From Roseiflexaceae bacterium UBA965 (GTDB lineage: Bacteria > Chloroflexota > Chloroflexia > Chloroflexales > Roseiflexaceae), in the NCBI GenBank assembly GCA_002292925.1, contig DBCF01000257.1, forward strand, positions 1 through 5,240: 5,240 bases of DNA, in the 5' to 3' direction. Below are positions 1-4,919 of the stretch, piece by piece (the stretch's first letter is position 1; every line of letters starts with the position of its first letter). Made by a program: the position numbers and the translations under genes. The notes beneath the pieces are model-generated. The model saw nothing but the letters and a program-made list of their open reading frames with translations, was not told where the DNA came from and ran no database searches.

Positions 1-1533
1 CTTTTGCCGATGCTGGTAGGATGCATCATTACCACGCTGGTATTGAAACCACACATTCCTGCGCGTAATTTGCGTTGGATATTTTGGGGTATCGTGATTG
101 CAATTCCATTGTTGCGGATTGGCATGATGTGGAGTCATGTAGGCACTGATTGGGATACCACGATATATCCCATAAGTACGGTTTCAGTCATCCCATTCGT
201 ATATCAACCATTTTGGGTATGGTTTTGTATTGTTGCGAGTGCCCAAGTCTTGTTGTGGATCAAATCACCGGATACCCAGATTGATGCCGTATGGTGGGTT
301 TTATTGGTCGCTATGTCTGTCGTGTTGCAGCAGATTGTGGGGTATTGGGTCGTCAATGGCTGGCAAAATACCATACAAATCACGGCAATTGCTAATTGGT
401 CTGCATTGTGGGATTTACTTACCAATCTCCGTATCGCAATACCGCCAATATTGTTGGTGATTGAGTATGCTATCCGTAATTATCCAATGCTCCAGGTGAT
501 ATATGGATGGTGCATCCCAATTGTGGTGATTACCGTGTGTATGATGCTTTTGATGAGTAATGGTGCAACTCAATGGTATAACCGGGTTGTACGTATCGCA
601 CTCACCATGATAATGCTGACGATCTTTGTGATTATCAAAGGGACACAAAATTTCTTTATTTATGATATCCTTACCGGGTTTTGTTTGATAGTGTTTTGTC
701 AGTTATTACGACAACAAACATATACCCCCGTGCGGTTATTGGTAATGGGATTTGTGCTGGTTGCGTTTGACATGATGCGTCCATTTACGATGACGTTTAC
801 GCCACTATTTGCCGCCCTCGCGATATATGATATTTACAAAAAACATGGCTGGCAACGGCTTATTTATTTCTGTGTGCCGTTAACCATTATTGTTGGATGG
901 CATTTTAATCATATATTTGTCTTAGGGCAGCTCAATTGGAGCAACCATGCCGGATTCAATATCTGTAACGCATGGCATTGTCCGCCTATTCCGTTGATTA
1001 CTGAAGATGAACAATTGGCCTATAATTTGTGGCCAAATATCAACACCAGTACCCACCAAGAAAACAGCCAACGATTGTTGCATTGGTTTGTGACCTATCT
1101 ACAAGCCAATCCAGGCGTTATTTTGCCGACCCTGTCGCGGTTATTGCAAAATAATTTACTGATTACCCGGACATCTTTAGAATACATTCATCCAGTAGTT
1201 GCGACGATATTTACAGTTTTTTACTTGGGGGGATTCTTGTTACAAGGCGCGGTATTTGTACATGGTATCGTGCAGTTACGGGTGCAATCGTTTTGGGTGT
1301 GGATTCGTGACCCAAAGAATGTCTTTTTTTGGTATTCAGCCATGTTATTGTGCATGTTTGTGATTACCACGCTCACCGAGTCAGGTGAAAACTACCGTTG
1401 GATGTTGGGCTTTGTGTTGGTGTTGGGGTATCTCCCGGACAACATCATTGAAATTTTGCAGACCTTGACTACGCGATTCAAATCTGTTGTGAATCACGCG
1501 GGACAACTGAGAGTCGCTCATCACAATAAATAG
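1..1533 (+). CDS. Polytopic membrane protein, possible GT-C-like glycosyltransferase (5' end cut by window)
   Basis: The frame is open to the left edge, so the true start may lie outside; TTG at 4 and ATG at 10 are the first possible starts inside. At least 509 residues are seen, with about 11-12 hydrophobic segments (residues near 23-43, 64-86, 95-117, 136-157, 164-183, 194-212, 217-235, 243-279, 287-309, 400-427, 440-459, 468-487). One large hydrophilic loop (about 310-398) contains the paired-cysteine stretch NICNAWHCPP. A short loop after the first full segment carries D49-W-D51, placed like the acidic motif of GT-C glycosyltransferases that use lipid-linked sugars. That topology, many segments plus one large outer loop, is the only basis for the suggestion. 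Tryptophan is very frequent (about 25 residues). The gene is AT-rich compared with its neighbours. No terminator follows; the next promoter starts 10-13 bases after the TAG. It could equally be another polytopic protein of unknown function. The coding call is firm, the function is not. Confidence 0.8.
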   Translation, partial: LLPMLVGCIITTLVLKPHIPARNLRWIFWGIVIAIPLLRIGMMWSHVGTDWDTTIYPISTVSVIPFVYQPFWVWFCIVASAQVLLWIKSPDTQIDAVWWVLLVAMSVVLQQIVGYWVVNGWQNTIQITAIANWSALWDLLTNLRIAIPPILLVIEYAIRNYPMLQVIYGWCIPIVVITVCMMLLMSNGATQWYNRVVRIALTMIMLTIFVIIKGTQNFFIYDILTGFCLIVFCQLLRQQTYTPVRLLVMGFVLVAFDMMRPFTMTFTPLFAALAIYDIYKKHGWQRLIYFCVPLTIIVGWHFNHIFVLGQLNWSNHAGFNICNAWHCPPIPLITEDEQLAYNLWPNINTSTHQENSQRLLHWFVTYLQANPGVILPTLSRLLQNNLLITRTSLEYIHPVVATIFTVFYLGGFLLQGAVFVHGIVQLRVQSFWVWIRDPKNVFFWYSAMLLCMFVITTLTESGENYRWMLGFVLVLGYLPDNIIEILQTLTTRFKSVVNHAGQLRVAHHNK

Positions 1534-1542
1534 TGAAATCCG

Positions 1543-1551
1543 TGCTATAAT
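1543..1551 (+). promoter_or_regulatory. Extended -10 promoter for the RRM gene
   Basis: The sequence TGC-TATAAT is a perfect sigma-70-type -10 hexamer (1546-1551) preceded by the TGN extension. No good -35 hexamer is visible at 15-19 bp spacing, since that stretch is the AT-rich end of the upstream membrane-protein gene; extended -10 promoters often lack one. Transcription would start near 1557-1559, giving a leader of about 210 nt before the RRM start codon. An 8-bp palindrome, TCAATTGA (1559-1566), lies at the predicted start point and might be an operator. Confidence 0.55.
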
Positions 1552-1734
1552 CAGCATGTCAATTGAACGTATGGGACTGTGACACGCATCTGCGAAGACC
1601 CACCTTCAGCACACCGGTTACGGTAGCACCTGGCAAGATGTGCGGTTTGGTTCATACGGTGGAATGGTCGGCAGTGGGGTGAGACCAGCGGGATTGGCTT
1701 AGAGTTGTTGTATATACGGGCGTATGTCTCGTGA

Positions 1735-1753
1735 CTGTCCAAGTGGTGGACAG
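1735..1753 (+). promoter_or_regulatory. Hairpin abutting the RRM ribosome binding site
   Basis: A perfect 7-bp stem, CTGTCCA paired with TGGACAG, closes a 5-nt loop (AGTGG). Its last base is the first G of the SD GAGGAG, so the hairpin stacks directly against the ribosome binding site without covering it. This arrangement could tune ribosome access or protect the mRNA 5' side of the SD. Function is inferred; the pairing itself is seen. Confidence 0.45.
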
Positions 1754-1758
1754 AGGAG
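1753..1758 (+). promoter_or_regulatory. Ribosome binding site of the RRM gene
   Basis: GAGGAG lies 8 nt before the ATG at 1767. It decides the start: the in-frame GTG at 1731 lies upstream of it and would translate through the SD and the adjoining hairpin. Confidence 0.8.
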
Positions 1759-1766
1759 TGAAGCGA

Positions 1767-2060
1767 ATGCGTGTGAAGTTGTTTGTGGGTAACTTGCCGT
1801 GGCGGATGACCAGTGAGGAATTGAGCGACACGTTTGCTCCTCATGGCGAAGTAATCAGTGCTCGAATTGTGATTGATCGCGACACCCAACGCTCACGGGG
1901 CTTCGGCTTCGTCGAGATGGAAGTCGACAATGTGGAAGATGTGATTCAGGCCACCAATGGTCTCGAAACATTCGGTCGCCCCCTTCGCGTCAACGAGTCA
2001 GACGAGAAGCCCGGTTTTGACCGTCCCCGTCGCGGTCCCCGCGATGATAATCGCTACTAA
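1767..2060 (+). CDS. Small single-RRM RNA-binding protein
   Basis: This is a 97-residue cytoplasmic protein made of one RNA recognition motif. The beta1 strand holds RNP2 (KLFVGNL, residues 4-10) and beta3 holds RNP1 (RGFGFVEM, residues 44-51); the exposed aromatics F6, F46 and F48 would stack on RNA bases. The fold continues to the beta4 region (RPLRVNES, about 71-78). A short charged tail rich in Arg, Gly, Asp and Pro (81-97) follows, shorter than the glycine-rich tails of some cyanobacterial and plant homologues. The family binds single-stranded RNA; cyanobacterial members are often cold-induced and may act as RNA chaperones. The gene has its own promoter, a long leader and a strong terminator, so it is probably monocistronic. 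The ATG start is set by GAGGAG 8 nt upstream. GC content and codon use differ sharply from the preceding gene. Family assignment is very secure; the RNA targets are unknown. Confidence 0.95.
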   Translation: MRVKLFVGNLPWRMTSEELSDTFAPHGEVISARIVIDRDTQRSRGFGFVEMEVDNVEDVIQATNGLETFGRPLRVNESDEKPGFDRPRRGPRDDNRY

Positions 2061-2074
2061 ATCACGCTAATTAC

Positions 2075-2121
2075 CACGATGGGGAGCGGCCAGGGTGCGC
2101 CACTTCCCATCGTGTTTTTTT
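2075..2121 (+). terminator. Intrinsic terminator of the RRM gene
   Basis: A 12-bp stem pairs CACGATGGGGAG (2075-2086) with CTTCCCATCGTG (2103-2114), with one G-U pair (2084/2105), followed by seven T (2115-2121). The loop contains a further GGC/GCC pairing (2088-2090 with 2099-2101). The G-U pair forms only in + strand RNA (it is C-A on the other strand), and the T-run is on the + side, so it serves the RRM gene, whose stop codon lies 14 nt before. Confidence 0.9.
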
Positions 2122-2163
2122 GTGCCAAAATCCCCCCGCGACATCCATCCACCGCTTATTTTT

Positions 2164-2169
2164 TATAAT
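2164..2169 (+). promoter_or_regulatory. Candidate -10 element of the aldo/keto reductase gene
   Basis: A perfect TATAAT sits in an AT-rich gap between the RRM terminator and the reductase. The best -35 match is GCGACA (2138-2143), 20 bp upstream, which is wider than usual, so the -35 is weak. Transcription from here would give a leader of about 60 nt. A small inverted repeat in that leader (CCGTT 2185-2189 with AACGG 2196-2200) and a T-rich tract (2207-2219) precede the SD. A second, poorer option is TTTACA (2188-2193) with TATTTT (2212-2217). Confidence 0.45.
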
Positions 2170-2223
2170 CTATTACCACAAAACCCGTTTACAATAACGG
2201 TGTCACTTTTTTATTTTTTATGC

Positions 2224-2229
2224 AAGGAG
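2224..2229 (+). promoter_or_regulatory. Ribosome binding site of the aldo/keto reductase
   Basis: AAGGAG lies 6 nt before the ATG at 2236. It excludes the longer in-frame start (GTG at 2095), which sits inside the upstream terminator loop and would add 47 residues unlike the family. Confidence 0.85.
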
Positions 2230-2235
2230 TTCGTC

Positions 2236-3246
2236 ATGCAGATGACTCGACTTGGTCGCACTGGACTTCAGGTCAGTAGTGTGTGTTTGGGTACAATGAC
2301 GTTTGGCAATCAAGCCGACGAAGCGACGTCACACGCCATCCTCGATGTAGCCGTCAATCATGGTATCACCTTTATCGACACCGCCGATGTCTATCCACTC
2401 GGTGGCGACTTCAGCAGTGCGGGGCGTACCGAAGCAATCATTGGCACGTGGCTCAAGGCCCGTGGCAACCGCCACGACCTCGTGCTCGCCACCAAATGTC
2501 GTGGCGCCATGGCACCTGGTGCCAACAACGAAGGATTGTCACGCAAGCATATCATGGCAGCCTGTGATGCCAGCCTCAAACGTCTAGGCGTCGATTACAT
2601 TGATTTGTATCAATTCCATGCTCCCGACCCCGAAACCCCTATTGCCGAATCACTCGAAGCCCTCACCGACCTGGTGCGGGCCGGCAAAGTGCGCTATGTG
2701 GGCTGCTCAAACTTCGCCGCCTGGCAAATCATGCAGGCACTCTGGACCAGCGACCAGCGCCAGTTGGCCACGTTTGTGTCGTTACAACCGCGCTACAACA
2801 TGTTGTTTCGCATGATTGAAGATGAAATTTTGCCCGTGGCCCGTCAATATGGTCTCGGCGTCATCCCCTATAATCCCCTCGCTGGTGGCATGTTGACCGG
2901 GCGCTATATCAGCCAACGTGCCGTTGAGCCAGGCACACGCTTTACCCTCAACAATAGTGGTGAGCTGTATCGTAAACGCTACTGGAACGATATGGTGCAT
3001 GACGTAGTTGCTGATTTGCATGCCTACTTCAGCGGGCGTGGCATTGCGTTGACCCATGCCGCTTTAGCGTGGGTCCGCGCCCAAGCCGGTATTACCGCGC
3101 CTATCATCGGTGCGAGTCGCCCAGAACAGCTGGCCGAATCACTGGCGGGGCTCGATGTGGTACTTGACGCTGAGGCGCTGGCCAAATGTAACGACGCATG
3201 GTTTGAACTACCCCGTGAGCGTGATATCAGCGTCGCACGGCGCTAA
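2236..3246 (+). CDS. Aldo/keto reductase (NADPH-dependent oxidoreductase)
   Basis: This 336-residue soluble TIM-barrel enzyme would reduce an aldehyde or ketone, or oxidise an alcohol, with NAD(P)H. The N-terminus (RLGRTGLQVSSVCLGTMTFG) is typical of the bacterial AKR branch. The catalytic tetrad is complete: D48 and Y53 in FIDTADVY, K87 in ATKCRG and H128 in LYQFHAPD. Cofactor-site signatures follow: GCSNF (156-160), QPRYNML (184-190), IPYNPLAGGMLTGRY (210-224) and IIGASRPEQLAESL (290-303), the last binding the adenine-side phosphate in the family. Length is normal and nothing is missing. The substrate cannot be told from sequence; relatives act on varied carbonyls and sugars. It is flanked by terminators on both sides, so it is probably a single-gene unit with the promoter near 2164. 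The next gene converges on it. Family assignment is firm. Confidence 0.95.
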   Translation: MQMTRLGRTGLQVSSVCLGTMTFGNQADEATSHAILDVAVNHGITFIDTADVYPLGGDFSSAGRTEAIIGTWLKARGNRHDLVLATKCRGAMAPGANNEGLSRKHIMAACDASLKRLGVDYIDLYQFHAPDPETPIAESLEALTDLVRAGKVRYVGCSNFAAWQIMQALWTSDQRQLATFVSLQPRYNMLFRMIEDEILPVARQYGLGVIPYNPLAGGMLTGRYISQRAVEPGTRFTLNNSGELYRKRYWNDMVHDVVADLHAYFSGRGIALTHAALAWVRAQAGITAPIIGASRPEQLAESLAGLDVVLDAEALAKCNDAWFELPRERDISVARR

Positions 3247-3265
3247 TTGGTGGTTGCCGCAATGC

Positions 3266-3308
3266 AACACGAGGGGGGATGGTATTTACCATCCCCCCTC
3301 GTGTTTTT
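3266..3308 (+). terminator. Strong intrinsic terminator of the aldo/keto reductase, between convergent genes
   Basis: A perfect 18-bp stem (3266-3283 with 3288-3305), including a run of six G facing six C, closes a 4-nt loop and leads into a T-run (3304-3308). It begins 19 nt after the reductase stop. Read on the - strand, it lies 11 nt past the SDR stop, but the tail there is only TTGCATTGC. It could slow or partly stop - strand transcription, but it is built for the + strand. Confidence 0.92.
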
Positions 3309-3316
3309 ATGGGTAC

Positions 3317-4030
3317 TCACACAAACGGATTGGCACTGGGAGTCAAAATCAATTCGGGGATGGTGGCCCGAGGGGCAAGGCTGGCCACAAATTGCACCAC
3401 TTGGGCTACGTCGTCGGATTGCAACATAGCCGCTCGCCGCTCTGCACTCACTGGAGCGGGGCGTTTGTCGATGAGTGGGGTATCAACTTCACCGGGGTGG
3501 ATCATCGTCGCTCGTACGCCGTGGAGGGCTTCTTCTTGGGCCAATGTGCGCACAAAGGCACTCAAGCCACTTTTGGCGGCGTTATATGATGCGCCACCCA
3601 GACTACTGGGGCGGGGCACTGAGGTCGATCCAATTGCAATGATGACTCCTTGGGCGTTACGCACCATTGGTAATGATTGACTGATGAGGTGAAATGCACC
3701 GTTGAGATTGGTGTCGATCATCATCTGCCACGACGCAGCGGTGAGCTGGACCATGGTGCGCTCAGGCAGATTGGTACCGGCGGCGCTGACGAGCACATCG
3801 ATGCGCCCATGCATAAACTCGACTTGGGCGATGGCCTTGGCGACGGCTTGCGGGTCAGTGACATCACAGGGGATGACCACACCGCGATCGTGGCATTGCA
3901 ATGCCACTTCTTTGAGTGCCTCAACCCGTCGGCCCATCAACACTACCGTCGCGCCTGCGTTGGCGAAGCGCACCGCACAGGCTGCGCCGATACCGCTCCC
4001 TGCACCACTAATTACCACGATTTGATTCAT
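3317..4030 (-). CDS. Classical short-chain dehydrogenase/reductase (SDR)
   Basis: This 237-residue, single-domain Rossmann enzyme carries out NAD(P)(H)-dependent oxidation or reduction of an alcohol/carbonyl. The cofactor motif is SGAGSGIG (residues 8-15). R34-R35 after beta2 (LMGRR) favour NADPH. CDVTD (55-59) contacts adenine. The usual NNAG is SAAG here (82-85). Catalytic residues are N108 (DTNLNG), S135 (IAIGSTS), Y149 and K153 (YNAAK). S135 to Y149 is 14 residues, one more than in FabG-like enzymes. HPGEVDTPL (178-186) is the standard post-active-site segment. The C-terminus matches classical SDR length. ATG is preceded by GGAG (4039-4042 on the + strand) 8 nt upstream. It is 90 nt downstream of the methyltransferase in the same direction, so co-transcription is possible but not shown. 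The substrate is unknown; it resembles the generic SDR and YdfG/FabG-like oxidoreductases. Confidence 0.93.
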   Translation of the reverse strand: MNQIVVISGAGSGIGAACAVRFANAGATVVLMGRRVEALKEVALQCHDRGVVIPCDVTDPQAVAKAIAQVEFMHGRIDVLVSAAGTNLPERTMVQLTAASWQMMIDTNLNGAFHLISQSLPMVRNAQGVIIAIGSTSVPRPSSLGGASYNAAKSGLSAFVRTLAQEEALHGVRATMIHPGEVDTPLIDKRPAPVSAERRAAMLQSDDVAQVVQFVASLAPRATIPELILTPSANPFV

Positions 4031-4045
4031 ATTGCGTGCTCCATT

Positions 4046-4062
4046 CGCGCGTAGCGCGCGCG
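4046..4062. repeat. Alternating CG inverted repeat in the leader of the SDR gene
   Basis: CGCGCG (4046-4051) and CGCGCG (4055-4060) flank TAG, and a further CG follows. It can form a short, very stable hairpin just upstream of the SDR ribosome binding site (4039-4042). On the + strand it is followed by five T (4063-4067) and looks like a terminator, but no + strand gene ends nearby. The alternating pyrimidine-purine runs might also favour Z-DNA. Any role is inferred. Confidence 0.45.
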
Positions 4063-4092
4063 TTTTTGCAGAAAAAAGAATGTGCAGACTAA

Positions 4093-4124
4093 TCAGCTAC
4101 CGTACGCCTGATGGTGTCAGCTAC
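4093..4124. repeat. Two direct copies of TCAGCTAC between methyltransferase and SDR
   Basis: TCAGCTAC occurs at 4093-4100 and 4117-4124, 24 bp apart start to start; the second copy overlaps the methyltransferase stop codon. A second short direct repeat, CTGATGG (4108-4114 and 4124-4130), and an inverted pair ATCAG (4092-4096) / CTGAT (4108-4112) overlap it. On the - strand a CTGACA lies at 4116-4121 and might be a -35 element, but no good -10 follows. This could be a regulator-binding region for the SDR gene, or chance. Confidence 0.3.
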
Positions 4125-4855
4125 TGATGGCCATAGACTGACACATGCGCCGTGCTTTGGGCATCGAACGGCGTTTTTTGCCAGTTTGCAAAACGATGTA
4201 TGAGTTTCAACCCGGCCATGCGCGCCATCAAATCCATTTCGCCGGGGGTAATCAGACGACACACAATTGGTTGCATGCTGATGCCACTCGCCGATATGCG
4301 CACATGATTCTCGCTGAGGTGTTGGGTGACGGGGTCATAGCGGGCCACGTCAAACATCACCGAATCGATGTTGACTTGCTCGGCATGCACATAATCTGAT
4401 TTGCCACTGGGCATCCAAGTATGCGGCAAGGCCGTTTCGACCACAAAAACCCCGTCGTCACTGAGGTGCCGGGCGGCATTGGCAAAGCACTCGATCTGGC
4501 CATCAACCGTCAACAAATTAAAAATAGTATTGAAGACCAGATAGACTAGTCCGTAGCGCTGCCCCATCTGGACGGTGCTCATGTCGCCTTGGACGACGTG
4601 GATATTTGCCCCTGCCGGCTTGGCATGCAGACGGGCAATCATGTCGTGCGATAGCTCGATGCCATCGACCTGCATGCCGGTGGCGGCTAAGGGCAGGGCA
4701 ATCCGCCCTGTGCCAATGGCAAACTCGAGTGCTGATGGGGTGAGGGCGATTGCCTGCAAAAACTGCACGGCGGCACCTTCGTCACCACGCGGTGTATCAT
4801 CGTAGTGGGCGGCCACCGTGGCTCCAAAACTGCTGGCTGGGTTAAATCCCTGCAT
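4121..4855 (-). CDS. Class I SAM-dependent methyltransferase
   Basis: This 244-residue soluble enzyme would transfer a methyl group from S-adenosylmethionine to an unknown acceptor. SAM-binding motif I is LEFAIGTGR (about residues 43-51), where the first Gly of the usual GxGxG is Ala. The acidic end of beta2 is E67 (DGIELS), and QGDM (89-92) marks motif III with D91. LVYLVFNTIFNLL (104-116) is motif IV, followed by HLSDDGVFVVE (130-140), the typical post-I/motif VI strand. The C-terminal part (EMDLMARMAGLKLIHRFANW, then STAHVSVY) resembles a group of uncharacterised Chloroflexota and actinobacterial methyltransferases. I chose ATG at 4855 because GAGGAG (4861-4866) lies 5 nt before it, whereas the overlapping TTG at 4858 is only 2 nt away. 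The gene follows the dehydrogenase with a terminator in between and precedes the SDR by 90 nt. Family is firm, substrate unknown. Confidence 0.92.
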   Translation of the reverse strand: MQGFNPASSFGATVAAHYDDTPRGDEGAAVQFLQAIALTPSALEFAIGTGRIALPLAATGMQVDGIELSHDMIARLHAKPAGANIHVVQGDMSTVQMGQRYGLVYLVFNTIFNLLTVDGQIECFANAARHLSDDGVFVVETALPHTWMPSGKSDYVHAEQVNIDSVMFDVARYDPVTQHLSENHVRISASGISMQPIVCRLITPGEMDLMARMAGLKLIHRFANWQKTPFDAQSTAHVSVYGHQ

Positions 4856-4860
4856 CAAAA

Positions 4861-4866
4861 CTCCTC
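4861..4866 (-). promoter_or_regulatory. Ribosome binding site of the methyltransferase
   Basis: GAGGAG on the - strand lies 5 nt from the ATG at 4855, which decides that start over the adjacent TTG. Unusually, it comes only 3 nt after the T-tract of the upstream terminator hairpin, leaving no room for a separate promoter downstream of that hairpin. Confidence 0.8.
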
Positions 4867-4869
4867 GCT

Positions 4870-4909
4870 AAAAACCCAGCGTTGAGCATATGTATGCCCA
4901 ACGCTGGGT
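4870..4909 (-). terminator. Intrinsic terminator or attenuator between dehydrogenase and methyltransferase
   Basis: In - strand RNA, ACCCAGCGTTG pairs with CAACGCTGGGT and the stem continues through GGCAT/ATGCT to a 4-nt ACAT loop: 16 bp with one G-U pair (4898/4885). The stem runs into five U. The G-U position is an A-C mismatch in + strand RNA, so the structure is meant for the - strand. It starts 10 nt past the dehydrogenase stop. Since the methyltransferase SD follows at once, transcription of that gene must either read through this element or start inside it. Confidence 0.88.
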
Positions 4910-4919
4910 CGGGTGCACC

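Larger units (their letters stand above)
1558..1766 (+). promoter_or_regulatory. Long 5' leader of the RRM gene
   Basis: About 210 nt separate the predicted transcription start from the RRM start codon, with no convincing gene inside. Several small inverted repeats are visible: TGGTC (1665-1669) with GACCA (1683-1687); the palindromic ATACG-GG-CGTAT (1714-1725); and CTGTCCA (1735-1741) with TGGACAG (1747-1753), which ends at the SD. No T-tract terminator is present, so any control is more likely at translation or mRNA stability than by attenuation. Long structured leaders are typical of cold-induced RNA-binding protein mRNAs; applying that here is inference. Confidence 0.4.

Noticed and set aside
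1556..1582. Eight-codon micro-ORF (MSIERMGL) near the predicted RRM transcription start
   Set aside because: It has no SD and could only be translated leaderless; it is too short to support without footprinting data.
1664..1702. Twelve-codon micro-ORF in the RRM leader
   Set aside because: The only SD-like GGTGG is 1 nt from its ATG, too close to work, and the peptide has no leader-peptide features.
1731..1766. 12-residue N-terminal extension of the RRM protein from GTG
   Set aside because: It would overlap the hairpin and GAGGAG SD that serve the ATG at 1767, and the RRM begins right after that ATG.
1551..1889. 112-residue open frame on the - strand across the RRM leader
   Set aside because: Its sequence is low in recognisable features, it is antisense to the RRM coding region, and I see no SD for it.
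2095..2235. 47-residue N-terminal extension of the aldo/keto reductase from a GTG start
   Set aside because: The GTG lies inside the terminator loop of the RRM gene, and a good SD (AAGGAG) sits 6 nt before the ATG at 2236, where the family's N-terminus begins.
2283..3057. Open frames in other phases and on the opposite strand within the aldo/keto reductase
   Set aside because: The AKR catalytic tetrad and cofactor motifs are intact in the main frame, and the alternatives show only composition-driven translations.
3110..3680. Overlapping + strand open frames across the AKR end, terminator and SDR gene
   Set aside because: They run through an 18-bp terminator hairpin and lie antisense to a clear SDR with intact motifs.
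3677..4054. Open frames on the + strand inside the SDR gene
   Set aside because: These are shadows of a GC-rich gene on the other strand; no SD and no domain pattern.
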